Notes under the pieces: model-generated
Databases searched by the model: none
Told to the model about the DNA's origin: nothing
What the model saw: only the letters and a program-made list of their open reading frames with translations
In this document: piece after piece, positions 1 to 10,844 of the stretch
Position numbering within the stretch: the stretch's first letter is position 1
How the letters are laid out: every line of letters starts with the position of its first letter
Source: Lumbricus terrestris
Lineage: Eukaryota; Annelida; Clitellata; Crassiclitellata; Lumbricidae
Assembly: GCA_949752735.1 (NCBI GenBank)
Contig: OX457036.1
Span: 1,901,120 to 1,965,119 of the forward strand
Direction: 5' to 3'
DNA: 64,000 nt
Made by a program: the position numbers and the translations under genes

Positions 1-266
1 TCCGTCCAAATTTTCCGGAAAAAGATTCCAACTCATCCGCCAAAAAAGTTGAGGACGTGTCGATCATAGCCGGGAGCACACTAAATCAAATGGGGTGTCA
101 CGTCCCATGCGATTACTTTAGTGGGGGGGGCCTGGTATACTGTTTTCTCTCCTGCTGCAATATAGTAATGGCTTCTTTAAACCAAATGGGGGGGGGCCCA
201 CGTTCCATGCAATTTTTTTTGGGGGGGCATGGCCATTTTGGCCCCCCCTGCTTAGCGCCGCTATAC
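1..266. repeat. fragment of hAT-like MITE at window edge
   Basis: The stretch holds runs of G and C and a phrase reading CATGGCCATTTTG followed by a C-run. The same phrase, with the same AACTCATCCG/TCATCAGC-like interior, occurs in the better bounded MITE at 10890-11196. It ends near a TAGCGCCGC sequence typical of hAT-type terminal repeats. The left part is cut by the window edge, so neither terminal repeat nor target duplication can be shown. Any reading frame across it is a by-product of the G-runs. Confidence 0.4.
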
Positions 267-399
267 TGTCCGTAACTAGGCTACTATACATCTGAATGAT
301 TTGAAAAAAGGGACAGCTCTGTATTAGCGAATTTTCTTATCCTTTTATGTTGTCCTGTTGACATTATTTTACAGACTAGGCCTCATGGTATCTTAGGAT

Positions 400-665
400 A
401 TCCTGATCGCCAGTCCCAAGCCTAGATAAAGGAGAAGGGTTCCGCGGTGGGCTTGCAACCCACCCGGGTAAAAAAAACACGCGCAACAGAAAAACCCAAC
501 AAATAACTGATGGACAGGGATGAGTGGAGATGCGTTGCCCGATGTGCATCCATGCACATGAAGGACTAAGGCTAATCTCGAAATGTCTATTTCTGTTTAA
601 TTTCTACGTCTATCTGAGATTCCTGTTGCTGTTTGTTAAGTGAATTAAAGTCTGATTGATTGATC
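400..665 (+). repeat. retroposon-like dispersed repeat with GATT tail
   Basis: It begins with CCAGTCCCAAGCCTAGATAA and ends in a short GATT microsatellite near 650-663. Related heads lie at 1325-1440, 36208-36295 and, inverted, at 39031-39112. A shared head and a simple 3' tail fit a non-LTR retroposon family (LINE 3' end or SINE). No coding capacity is visible and the exact family cannot be named from sequence alone. Confidence 0.45.
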
Positions 666-924
666 AAGAACTATAAGCAGTTACGCTGCCTCCTCTCTTG
701 TTCCGCACATCTGGAAAACAAACTTTGGCTTTACTGTGGATAACCTTTGTAAAACTCCTCTGATTTGACAAGACACTTGCGAATAAGCTGGTGCCCTATA
801 TTCACATTTTGAGTGGTGCTTTAGAAGTCTGAGTTTATGAAAATGAATAATGAAAAAACAAACCCAATCATGCTCAAAGCTTACTTGGAGGGCATAATCA
901 TCAACAAAATTCATGCTTACCAAT

Positions 925-1020
925 AATTATTATTAAATATAATAATTATTAAATATAATAATTATTAAACATAATAATTACTAAACATAATTATTATTTA
1001 ACATAATTATAACTAAACAA
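925..1020. repeat. AT-rich low-complexity tract
   Basis: Repeated TAATAATTATTAAA-like units with almost no G or C. A simple-sequence tract with no gene-like content. Confidence 0.7.
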
Positions 1021-1084
1021 AAGAGTGCTTAAGTTCAACATCTCATCTACGAGCATTTTAAAAACAATGCTTTTTAAATGTGGT

Positions 1085-1165
1085 CTTGTGTTCTCATGTT
1101 GGGAGCGCCTTTGCAGAGTTTCTATTGAAGTGGCACTATATAAATTTATGATTATGACTAGAGTA
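1085..1165 (+). repeat. L2/CR1-like LINE 3' tail fragment
   Basis: It contains GGGAGCGCC...GAAGTGGCACTATATAAAT, a diverged copy of the 3' terminus seen intact at the end of the long LINE at 43105-44930. Other copies lie near 3795, 4276, 6750, 7992, 9018 (inverted) and 10855 (inverted). Only the non-coding tail is present, as expected for extreme 5' truncation. Confidence 0.55.
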
Positions 1166-1324
1166 AATATAATAAGAACATAAAATACAAACCAAAACAA
1201 ACATAAAAATGTTGGCTAATCGTTCCTGAAGTTTCAAGTTATACCATTACCATGCAAAGCCAATATCTGTCTCATCACTGTTTTCACAGTTCAATCAACT
1301 CCGCCACTGGTTGTTCTCTGCCAG

Positions 1325-1440
1325 TGCCAGTCCCAAGCCTGGATAAAGGAGGAGGGCGACACTAATCATCTTTGATATGGTAGTGTCGTTAAACAAGCTG
1401 AGCTTCACAGTTCAATTAATTTTTAATTTTATCGCTTGAT
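1325..1440 (+). repeat. copy of the CCAGTCCCAAGCCTGG repeat family
   Basis: It carries GTCCCAAGCCTGGATAAAGG followed by a GTAGTGTCGTTAAACAAGC-like segment. The same order is recognisable at 36208-36295 and inverted at 39031-39112, so this defines a dispersed family. No open reading frame is associated with it. Confidence 0.5.
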
Positions 1441-3394
1441 ATGATCTAATCACAAAACACAAAGATTTTTAACAGTGCATAAAAACACTAATTATCCGCT
1501 GCTGGAAAGAAGGTACTTTTAAAGAAACAATCATCATAATTACACTTTCATTTCGCAACATAATCAATCAGACCTCCAACCAAAAAAAGACACTAAACCA
1601 AAAAAATGACACTATCATTAATTGCTAACGTATCTAACTTATTATTAATGCTGGTGGCAAAATGTCAATGTTCTAAAATGGAGGCTGTAATCAGGCAAAT
1701 AAACTGAAGTTCAGAGTAGTCTAGCTGTTCAAATCATTCCATTCTCCCACCTCTAATATCAGTAGTAATCAATCCATCTTCCATCCAGGCAAATTTCATT
1801 TATTCAATCCAGCTCCATTCGAGCAACAACTATTTTATCGACAGAACTTATAATTAAGTGGCAATAATTGTTTGTCAATTCAGCACCAATTTCAGCAAGA
1901 ATCTTTTCATCGATCTTACTTCTATTTAAGCAAACATATTTTAATCAATCTAACTACTATTAGCAAGAATTTTTTGCCAGCCCGACTTGTAAGTGACCAA
2001 TGCTATAACGCATGCACTTTGGTGAATAACTTAGATGGCACTAAAGCAATAGATTGCCAATAATATTGTATAAAATTCGAGGCTCACACGGTCACACCTT
2101 TGTCATCATCAAATGTACGACGAAGTATCCATATAAATAATTATTCAATAGAGACAAATTAAGCGACCAGCTACAGAAACTTTAAGAATTTTGTTTCTGT
2201 TCAACTTGAAATTTCTTCAACATTCACGATGTCATCCGAAAAATGCAGTAGATGACGATTAAAAAATGTCAATAATTTGAACTCGCCTCCCTGTCTGCAT
2301 TTCGTTTTCCCTTACACATCTAATCTGCATGAACTACAATGAAGCCAGTTAGCTTCGGCGATCCTGTTCTGGGCAATGGTAGCTGTGGTTTGGGTAAATA
2401 CTTTCGTTATATAAATTACGCTTGATTAATTGACTGATTGATTACATGGCTTGTCCAACTATACTAGATCAAACAAAACCCATTTAAATAATCATGCATT
2501 TATCACACAGAAAATCATTTTGTAACAAGAGTAACAGAAAATCCTGCAGCAATAATAATGAGACATCATTTTTGCTACCAATTTCTCTTACCAATTAAAA
2601 GTGCAGATAGTGCTGGTAAATTGAGCAGTAGGACGTGATGCGCGCATTATATGTCTGCCTAAACAGCAATTCAATTCCACTCGTCGAATAACTTGTTATC
2701 ATCAGTCCATAACACCATAAATTATAATCACACTGCAGTGTGACAGTTTCAAAGCAAACAAAGATTAGCATAATTATTATAATTACAAAGCTGTTAGTTC
2801 ATAATAATAATGACGAAAATTTAGGTGGCATCAAAACACAGCCATGCCGCTACAAGGTTACCTTATTTATGGGTAACCTTGATCAAGCTTTCGAATAATA
2901 TCTTGCAGGCAACAAAGATAAATATCGTTATGATAGTTTACTCATTATTCAACAAAATATTCTTCAAAAATCATAAAAAACAATTCGGAATAGTCATCAT
3001 CATCATCCTCTGGCTCCAGCTTCACCAGTAACCATGGAAACCATATCTGTCTGCTGCATCAACCGTCTTCTCTGATAGCTGCCATCCATTGCTTCAGAGG
3101 AGAGCACGTTGATCAATCAGGTGGGTGCCAGCCACAAGATGGGCTTTAGGCGTCCACCGTCAAACACGCAACAGAAGAAACGGGTTCCACAAAACCACAA
3201 AGCACTGTAACAGAAATCACAAAATGAACATAGAGCATACTATCAGTAAACAGTTTAAATTCAATGCAGTTTACTAATACCAAGAGTAATTACATGCATC
3301 ATGGACCCTTGCTGAACAGGTATCAAAGGAAAGAACATATCTGGAAATAGAAGGCAGCCTTGAACTTCAAGATTACATGGGAAAATGCTGAAGA
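1441..3394. other. AT-rich non-coding stretch
   Basis: I see no convincing exon, RNA gene or bounded mobile element here. Reading frames are short and of low-complexity composition. If SELENOT follows the usual gene structure, its unrecognised last exon, 3' UTR and SECIS element should lie on the minus strand somewhere below 5531, which could include this stretch, but none could be identified by eye. Confidence 0.5.
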
Positions 3395-3545
3395 GGTGGT
3401 ACTTGAAAAGTAAGTACTATCCTTAACAAGTAGAGAGCATCCCTAGAAAAAACAACTATACTTGAAAAGTAGAGACCCTTTTGTGAAGACCATCCTTAGA
3501 AAGCAGAGCATCATTGGAAAGACGTGACACAAAGCAACATTTGGT
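3395..3545. repeat. degenerate ~24-bp minisatellite, left block
   Basis: Loose repeats of the form TTGGAAAGTAGAGACCATCC. The same unit reappears at 4660-4935 on the other side of about 1.1 kb that contains LINE fragments, so one array was probably split by insertions. Confidence 0.5.
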
Positions 3546-4000
3546 AAAACAGTTGAACCTCTAGAATCGTGGACCTAACACCAGCAGATATGCATCCCAT
3601 AAATCCTCTGAATTTTTACTTCAGACCAGGGATGTCACACATATTCTAGAATCCTTTGAGGACTGTTTAATTGCACTAGAAATTGACTGGCCATCCTCAA
3701 AGTAGGTATCATACACAGACGCCATAAAACTACTCACAATGAATCATCATTATTATACAACAAGCGTCGTTCAGAATGCAACTAGTACTTCGTAAGATTC
3801 TAAGCGCCTTCGTGAGATTCTTGTTAAGGCGCTATATAAATGGTCATATACTTACAAACATACATACATACTACTCATCTCAAATTCAAACCATTCATCT
3901 TTAGAATAAGAATTACAGACCTCAACAAATGTAGCAACATCATTAAAAATGTTCAGCACTGGCTACACCTCTGCCACAGATAATTTTTTATAGGGTTTCG

Positions 4001-4330
4001 GCACTATAGTGTGGCATTGCATCTGCGGTCTGACCCCTGTCTATCTCAGGGAGTTTTGCAATTCCACACAGGATATCCAGACCCACTTTTGGTTTTGGTC
4101 TTCTGCAGAGGGTGAACTTCTTGTACCCTACGCAAGTATTTCTACTAGACAGTGCTGCGCTTTCTCTGTTGCTGATCCTGTGGTCTGGAATGGGTTACCT
4201 CCATACCTACACTTGATGCCAAGGGTCTACTCTGACACATTCTATCACAATCTTAATACTATCCACTTCAGTCGAGGTTGGGATGGGAGCGCTACTGAGT
4301 AGTAACTTTAAAGTGGCAATATATAAATCC
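4001..4330 (+). pseudogene. LINE (L2/CR1-like) ORF2 C-terminal fragment and 3' tail
   Basis: Frame +1 from about 4009 to 4302 encodes a protein ending that aligns by eye with the last hundred residues of the LINE at 43146-44822: GL.PVYL.E.C, then AFSVADPVVWNGLP, then a GWDGSATE-like ending where the long copy has AEVGSASE. It is followed by the family's tail, ...CAATATATAAATCC, and a GAATGAAT microsatellite. This is a 5'-truncated dead copy with no catalytic domain. It lies below the recognised SELENOT exons, in the opposite orientation. Confidence 0.7.
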
Positions 4331-4425
4331 TCGTAATGAATGAATGTGTGAATGAATGAATGAATGTATGAATAGCTTATGAATGAATGAATGTATGAAT
4401 GAATGAATAGCTTATGAATGCATAG
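4331..4425. repeat. (GAAT)n microsatellite at LINE tail
   Basis: Tandem GAATGAAT/GTATGAAT units directly follow the LINE tail. This is the simple 3' repeat expected of L2/CR1-type insertions. Confidence 0.75.
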
Positions 4426-4659
4426 CAAGCAACTCACGTTATCAGAAGTGATGCTTATGAACTCGAACCGGCCGCCTGATTATACATGCGCATGTGACTC
4501 TCAACGATTTCAAACATTTCCTGAGCGGCAGGCACACGACCGGTTTCTAATTTCGACCAAACAGGGATGTCTACAAGAAACAACGGCAAAACAATTTCAG
4601 TGGTTTAAGCTGACTTTGAACATAGATCTGGGTACTGACCTGATGATGATTTGGTTTAA

Positions 4660-4935
4660 AAAGTTACTTAGAAAGTAGAGGTCACCTGTGGAGAGCATCT
4701 TTATTTGCAAAGTAGAGACCATACTTGGAGAGTAGAAACCGCCTTTGGAAAGTAGAGACCACATTTGGCAATTAGAGACCACTTCTGGAAAGCAGCGCAT
4801 ATATGAAAAGTCGATAACATCCTTGGAGAGAGGAAATCACCAATTGGAAAGCAGAGACCATCTTATGGAACCCGAAAAAAGAAGAGACCAACCTATGAAA
4901 GTAGAAACCATCCTTTCAAAGTAGTGACGATAAAA
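4660..4935. repeat. degenerate ~24-bp minisatellite, right block
   Basis: About ten diverged units of GGAAAGTAGAGACCAYCTTT. It matches the block at 3395-3545 in unit and orientation. No coding role is apparent. Confidence 0.55.
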
Positions 4936-5531
4936 TTTAGCCGACTACAATTACTTCTTTAATGAGAACACTGGAAGAGATAGACAACCCACTGAATCAC
5001 AGCAGTTCTCAAAAGTGAGAAAGGAAAGTTGTTCTAGGCGACGGGACTAATTGAAAGCAAAGCTTATGTTAATGAATGGCAGAGGATCGAGCCTGGGAAC
5101 AAGAAGAACACCCTTAACAATCGAACAAAAGGAATTTTGGACCAAGAACAAACTGGGAAAAGACACACAATGACCCAAGAAAAGATGTGGAGATTCCCAG
5201 CAATCAATTCCATATCAAAGTTAGTCTTAAACGCATTGTGTTGAGAGATAGGCAACCAATGCAAGGCATCAGATATATGGCCACATTTAAAGATTTCACC
5301 AATTTATCAGGCAAGCCATGGTCTGGTCTTAAGAACAGAGTGTAATTTCAAGGTAAGAGGGAAGTCTACACCAGAATAGGTAGAACACTTGAGCACTTAA
5401 CCATAATAATTTATTGTCAACAACACAAGCACACATACATTCAACGATGCAAAATAATTAATCATATTTTTTATTTTACGCTACGTCGATTTGCGTACAC
5501 GTGTAATTGTGAAAAAGGTCGATGCCCTTAC
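4936..5531. other. non-coding; expected location of later SELENOT sequence
   Basis: It lies immediately 3' of the donor of SELENOT exon 3. No exon continuing the protein after the ...GAFEVSFN segment was recognised. The short phrase GTGTAATTTCAA.GTAAGAGG occurs both at about 5341 and about 6001, a small intronic duplication. Nothing else can be supported. Confidence 0.4.
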
Positions 5532-5619
5532 TGTTGAAGGACACTTCAAATGCACCAGTCGAGAGGAGCTGACCCTCAATCATTCCAGACAGAAAGAACA
5601 GCATCATGCACGAGTAGAT
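5532..5619 (-). CDS. SELENOT: selenoprotein T, exon 3 (internal)
   Basis: Read on the minus strand, this 88-bp exon follows an acceptor (TTCCTTCAG) and ends before a donor (GTAAGG). It encodes 29 codons plus one base, giving IYSCMMLFFLSGMIEGQLL, then a GAFEVSFN ending. This matches the conserved C-terminal part of selenoprotein T, where the vertebrate protein reads VYACMMVFFLSNMIE and then GAFEI. The phase is 0 at its start, in register with exon 2. The hydrophobic run belongs to the membrane-associated part of the ER protein. The final exon that would complete about 35-40 residues was not found, so the gene model is incomplete at its 3' end. Confidence 0.85.
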
Positions 5620-6245
5620 CTGAAGGAAAACAAACACATTAAATATAATATCATCAGTAAACAAACAAATACTGATATACTGCATTGCATTTTGCAATTG
5701 TTTATGCAAAACAACAAAACGCTGTAAAGTGCATCTTACAGAACAATCAATTCATGGACTCTCACAGCAGATCATATTGTTCACATGATTGTTTACTCCA
5801 GAAATGGGTTGATAAACCTCATGAACCGAGAGCGGAAATTAAACGAACAAGCTAAAAATTAATCGACTAAACTGTATAACGTTTAATCAAAATTTTAATA
5901 AGTCATTAAAATTCACAACTTATAATTCACACATAATGCTTATTATTATAATTAACTATAAACTTCTGCACCATTGTCTAATAAATAATGCATCAACAGA
6001 GTGTAATTTCAACGTAAGAGGTGCACCAAGCCACAATCTGGCCAAATTCAAGGACAGTCGTAAGCCAGAGATGACACTTACAGTGAATAAGGAATTGACA
6101 AAAAATAAAAGTTTAACATAAATAAATAAAAAAAGTTGATAGTTAAATTTAAAAAGCAATTGAGCAGAACAGAGACTTAAAGTTCTATACATGAAGAACA
6201 GCCTTATAACTAAATTTAACATCATAAACTTTCTGAAATCCTTAC

Positions 6246-6483
6246 TTTGTTCTGAAGCGCCCAATTGTAAACGCCCGGCGTATTCGTGTTCAACCAGGCA
6301 AACGGATTCTGTCCCAACACGATGCATGCGATGAAAACAATCTTGAGGAAGCCGAGTGCCTGGGCCAGCATCGCTCTCATTGCAGGAGGTGGGTAGTTAT
6401 CGCCCCGAATCATCAGATCTGGGTATTTATCTTGGATGGCATTCGCAAACTGCTCGAACAGCTTTCGATAACCTCACGAGTTA
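6246..6483 (-). CDS. SELENOT: selenoprotein T, exon 2 with in-frame Sec TGA codon
   Basis: This 238-bp minus-strand exon lies between acceptor CTGATTTCAG and donor GTAAGG. The first base completes a Cys codon begun in exon 1. Then follow Asn, Ser, TGA (6476-6474) and GYRKLFEQF, so the motif is C-N-S-U, the CxxU redox site of selenoprotein T. The rest reads through YPDLMIRGDNYPP, a hydrophobic segment FLKIVFIACIVLG, then NPFAWL and WALQNK. This matches the family order (GYRRVFEEY, YPDI, GKDPFAF, W.QENK in vertebrates). SELENOT is an ER-resident thioredoxin-like selenoprotein. The TGA must be recoded for the frame to continue. A plain stop is contradicted by the conserved sequence on both sides. 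Confidence 0.9.
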
Positions 6484-6624
6484 CTGAAATCAGAAACAAT
6501 TCATCAATTTATTATAGAATTCTTTGAAAATAGAATTAATCTCATTGTACTCGACGTGCCTTGGCTCAAAACTGGTCATTTGCTGTGAAAGGTCTCTCCA
6601 CATGAAATAGGCTTCCACTTCTGA

Positions 6625-6815
6625 ATAGTTCATGCCGTAAGAGGTGCTCTATATATCTGGAACGACCTCCGGGTTACGCTTCGCTCTCTACTTGTGATCC
6701 ATCCGGCTAGGTTCTACAAGTCTCTCAAGTCTTTTTTCTTTGTTCGTGGTTGGGCTGGGAGCGCCTCTTAGTAGTTTCTTGAAGAGGCGCTATATAAATG
6801 CTCTGAATAAATATA
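6625..6815 (+). pseudogene. LINE 3' fragment in SELENOT intron 1
   Basis: Plus-strand translation gives a short YIWNDLRVTLRSLL... segment and an RGWAGSAS-like ending, then GGGAGCGCCTCTTAGTAG and GAAGAGGCGCTATATAAATG. This is the same terminus as the LINE at 43105-44930. It is antisense to SELENOT and too short to be functional. Confidence 0.65.
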
Positions 6816-7337
6816 TAACTTGTTACATGCAATACGATATTTAGTAATATATCTGTCAAGTAGCATGTAACATTTACAATAACCTACAATCAAAATTCTT
6901 TACATTATATCAAACTAAACACCACATTTAAATTATAAGAAATTTTTTAAATTGAAATGAAATAAATAATTCATATTTAAGAAATTTCATCAAAACATGT
7001 TGTACATGTACATGTTGTTTAACTGCACTTGAAATTTATGTGCATTTTGTAAATGTTCAGCAAGTAATGTAAGCTGAAAAAAATTCGGCAATAAATAAAC
7101 TTTTGGTATAAATCTATTGAGCACTTTAGTGTTCTGAATAGGCTGCACTGCAAGAGGTACTTCAGAAATTTGTAAATAGCACAGAATAAAAACTATTCGC
7201 CATTGCATGTGTTTTAGCCCTGGTTGTACACAAGTGGATTGACGAAAGAAATAGAAGTCAAATTGAAGACAATAATTTTTCTGAAATAGAAGTGGGATTG
7301 ATGAAAAGAAGGTAAAAGTCTAGTAGCAAATAAACAA

Positions 7338-8205
7338 TACATATGGTGGTCAGATATAAGGGCAGAATAGAGTGGTCTCACCTACGGCAATCGATAGCCC
7401 AAAGTTTCCCAGCGCTGTGACCTACCTCGATCGATAGCCCAATGTTTACGGGAAAGTTAGTAACTCAGTCATTGATTAGAAAAATTTCTTTATTGAACAA
7501 TCCACGGTTGACAGACCAGTTACAGTTATGCTTGCAATTGAAACAATTCACAAGAACGCAGATTACAGAAGACATAAATTTTAACTAGGACTACTAGCAG
7601 AACAGACAGCCTGCAATACACGGCGCTAATAGCAACCTACAAAGCATGTCCGCCCAACGTGGGCTCAAACTCGTTACTTCTCGCTCTCTACGCCAGCGTG
7701 TTATCCATTACACAAATGCCCCCAAATATTGTCAGAATATATTCAAGAATATATTCAGAATATGGTATCCAACTGTGTATTTATTTTATTCTGAAGCAGA
7801 TCCGGGGTGAGTAGGCCTGTCTGTGTTGTATAGTCTCCAGGGAGGAAGGCTTTTAAGAGGCAACCCTGTCACTCGACACCGGCACTGTCCATAGGTAGAT
7901 TTTGATGTATATTTTAGCCTTATTCTTTGTCTTTCTTTGCCCCCTTTCCGCAAGAGTTTGAAAACCATTCTCTTTGATTGTGGTTTGGTGTCAGGTCGGG
8001 AGCGCCTCTGAGGAGTTCTCTTGAAGGGCGCTATATAAATGTACGATTACAATTATTGAAGCATATTAATATTTCTCAAATATACCTTTTCATGGTATTT
8101 GACAACTAGCTGACTTACTTACTTTCGCGGAAACATTGGGCTATCTATCGTCGTATGTGAGACCGCTCTGTTCTGCTCTTATCTGTGACGGCCATATTCT
8201 TGGTA
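7338..8205. mobile_element. non-autonomous element with diverged ~60-bp inverted ends
   Basis: The left side (about 7348-7410, GTGGTCTCAC and CGATAGCCCAA) is the imperfect reverse complement of the right side (about 8117-8195, TTGGGCTATC and GTGAGACCGC). The outward flanks (ATATGG / CCATAT) also pair. Inside lie a tRNA-like segment (7651-7723, minus) and a LINE tail (7970-8055). No transposase is visible and no target duplication could be fixed, so the class is unknown. It lies in SELENOT intron 1. Confidence 0.5.
7651..7723 (-). repeat. tRNA-like segment (SINE head or tRNA pseudogene)
   Basis: On the minus strand the sequence reads GTGTAATGGATAACACGC (A-box-like) and, about 35 bases later, GAGTTTGAGCCC (B-box-like, near GGTTCGANNCC). 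The order and spacing resemble a tRNA with a TAATGGATAA D-arm. Stems are imperfect, so a tRNA-derived SINE or pseudogene is likelier than a working tRNA. Confidence 0.45.
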
Positions 8206-8407
8206 ATTCTTTACTTGCTACCGAGCCGTTCTAGACCTTTACCGAAAAGAAGCAACTACTAACTGCCTGATTCTACGGATATTGGACCCCTGCCTATCGA
8301 CTTGTCTTGATTGAGCGCCTGTGAATAAGCTGGTTCCCGCGACCTCGCTTTTGTGCGCGCTGTTACAGTAGAAGTATCGAGTTTACGATAACCATTTCTT
8401 TACATAC

Positions 8408-8583
8408 CACACAAGGAATGTCAGCGTCGGACCGGCAAACCGATCTAATTTTGGTACGGGAACTTCTTTCGACAGTTTTTCTTCCTGGATAGGCGTCGTT
8501 TGCATAAAATTGTCTCTTAACATTAGCGCAGCCCAGACAAAAAACGACACGGCCAACACCTGATGGACGGACATTTCCGCCAT
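8408..8583 (-). CDS. SELENOT: selenoprotein T, exon 1 (start, signal peptide)
   Basis: The ATG at 8583 opens a 176-bp exon (58 codons plus two bases) ending at a GTATGT donor. It begins MAEMSVHQVLAVSFFVWAAL, a hydrophobic N-terminal signal or anchor segment. It continues to KLDRFAGPTLTFLV, the conserved strand just before the redox motif in SELENOT. The last two bases, TG, join the first T of exon 2 to make the Cys of CNSU. Intron 1 (6484-8407) is about 1.9 kb and holds a LINE fragment and an inverted-repeat element. Intron 2 is 626 bp. The start is chosen because it is the only ATG that gives a signal peptide in this frame. Confidence 0.85.
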
Positions 8584-10029
8584 TTTGTTTATCGACTAAA
8601 CAACGTAAGAAATTGCGCTATAAATTCTGTCATGACGATATCAAAGGATTACATATTTATTATAGATTCGACAACACCAAATAAAATAACAAACAGTATG
8701 TATGTATATTCGTTTTATTCAATAAACAACAGACAGAACGCTGTAGGTTTACATTAACAGTATGGCTGCTTAAAGCTTATGGTCAAAATAGTTAGTACAT
8801 GTTTTTGTATAACATTCTTTGGATAAAGTTTAACGAGTCTTTATTGGGGAGGATGAAATTGTGAGCCCTTTCCCTAAAGTCATATAATGGATCACGTTGT
8901 AGTGGAAAGAGGTTACGGAGGACATGAAGTTCGTTTCCCAGAACAGCACTGAAAAGCACCTTATCAGCCTCTTAGTATGTCGTCTCTGCAGTCTGAATGC
9001 GTAATTCATTTCGAGAATTTATATAGCAGGTCTCAAAGAAACCTACTCAAAGGCGCCCCAGCCCAGCCACAGTTAAAAACCCAGAATTTGAGAGACCTAT
9101 GAAATGCAGCGATTCAGTGAAATTTAGCATAGACACAAAGCAGTGGCGAGCTAGACACCAAATTGAACCCGGGCAGCAAACCAACTGAACAAAGAGTCAA
9201 CATTGATTATAATTAAGACACCGATCTGATTAATTCGAATGTGGCAATTAGCAACTAATAGGCCTAGGCTATACGCCCATAATGTCATTAGGCCTAATTC
9301 ACTGACTAGCATTCAACAAATTTGCTGCTACGTACCTACCTGAAAAATATTAACATTGTTAGGCCTACATTAGAAAATGAGCAATAGCATGATTGTGCAA
9401 ACTGCAATCAATCTCCAGCCAGTTAAAATAGTTCGAACAATCAGGTAATGCATGCCCAGGTCACAAAGACCATAGCCTACCAATGTAGTGTGGATATTTA
9501 AAAATTTGGCACTGAAATGATGAGAAATTTCGTTAAAATAACAGTCTAAAATGCTTTGCAATGTGGAAAATTAACAATTTTCAGGACTTTATTAGAATCT
9601 TTATCGTTCATATACAGTTAGAAAACAAAAGGCTGAAAGTGCTCTATTTGATATCAACAGCCAAAAATGCGTTGGTTTCTGGGGCCGAGCCCGAGCCTCC
9701 GCGATGGGGGAGCTTACGCCGCTCCCCTCAGGCCCCCTATAGTCGGACCAGACTAAAATAATATAGGCTTCGTGCATTCGGCACTCGCAGCTTCGCGTCT
9801 CCGGCCAGAGCTTTTTAAACGTGCAGCTGTACACAACATATAATGCAGTTTTAAATGTATTTGTGCAGTTGTAGAACTGTACAGTTAAAAACTAGCAAAA
9901 GGTCATTGTCCTCTGATTGGAAGCAATAATTTACCACAGAGGATTGGAAAGGAAGGAAGAGGTTGTGCAATTATACAAATTCCTTAAAAACAACCCTAGT
10001 TGTCTCCGGCGCTTGCAAAATGACCGCCC
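8584..10029. other. SELENOT 5' flank, non-coding
   Basis: The promoter of SELENOT should lie at the low end of this stretch, but I see no decisive core element. An inverted LINE tail lies at about 9015-9110 (TTTATATAGC...ACTCAAAGGCGCCCC). A GC-rich patch at 9675-9745 resembles part of a MITE. No exon can be supported. Confidence 0.4.
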
Positions 10030-10108
10030 TTAGGAAAGATGTTCAACCTGCTGCCCTGGGAGGGAGGAGGGGCTTGTCCCCTCAAACCTAAAATCCTAGC
10101 GCCGCCAC
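10030..10108 (-). repeat. right end of a hAT-like non-autonomous element
   Basis: It ends CTAGCGCCGCCACTG, the reverse complement of CAGTGGCGGCGCTAG, a terminal repeat form common in hAT-type MITEs. A GGGAGGAGG/CCCCTC stem lies inside it. The partner end was not located. Confidence 0.4.
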
Positions 10109-10322
10109 TGTACCTCATAACAAACCACCATCGAAAAAACTAGTTTTCAAACGATCGCGGAAAATGGGACAGAAAGACGTAGTTCACTACGGAACTTATT
10201 CCAGAAAGATGGATCGACGTCGATGTAGGCCTACTATTATATCTTTAAATACTGTGATATAATCATAATTTTATAGCACTCGGATTTGAAATGAAAAATT
10301 GAAGTCTTAAGTCGACATTAAA

Positions 10323-10455
10323 TCAGGGTGAGAATTGCCGGGTGGGGGTTGGTCTCTTTCTTAGAGCCCCATAGTAAAATCTGCTTTTCACACCCAAATT
10401 TCAAGTGGACAATGGTCCAACCCCCCAGTTATTTCCCACAATTCTTACACTGCAT
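10323..10455 (+). repeat. dispersed ~135-bp repeat (copy 1)
   Basis: It shares the order GGGTGAGAAT, AGAGCCCCATA, TAAAATCTGCTTTTCACACC, AAGTGGA and CAGTTATTTcCCACAA with 14386-14535. A more diverged copy lies at about 31655-31790. Function and class are unknown. Confidence 0.5.
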
Positions 10456-10625
10456 TAAATACTAATTTTAATAGCGTTCTTGACGTAGAAAAGATCTTTA
10501 TCTATTAAGGTCATTCTGCTGTTTTGCCCCTTATTTGGCAAAAATGAAGTTTTAAAGTGGTGTGCAATTAATTACCACTTGGCTAAGCTGATTACATGTT
10601 CCGCTTTTGACCAAAGAAACCAATG

Positions 10626-10710
10626 GATGGATCCAATTTGACCAGGGTCTATGACAACAGAGGCCGTTACCCTGGACAGAAATTTGCTCGGCATATTACA
10701 GCACTTAGAG
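10626..10710 (+). repeat. ~80-bp segment shared with 46183-46262
   Basis: The two copies read GGATCC.ATTTGACCAGGG, then GAGGCCGTT.CCCTGGAC, then GCTCGGCATATTACAGCA. They differ at only a few bases. In one frame both give a LTRVYD.RGR.PGQKFARHI peptide, but the differences change amino acids, so a maintained coding sequence is doubtful. It may be a fragment of an unidentified transposon. Confidence 0.45.
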
Positions 10711-10844
10711 CAAGGTGAAAAAGAAACCAATGCTTCTGCTCTTGTCTATTATATGGGCAGTAGCCTATCAAACTTAAATGAGGTGTTTCTTCATTTTAAA
10801 ATTTAAACCCTTCATACTGTTCGTTTAAAACAGAGCACTTGCTA

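Noticed and set aside
2825..5531. Last exon of SELENOT and its SECIS element
   Set aside because: No frame matching the expected C-terminal residues and no convincing SECIS core could be identified by eye.
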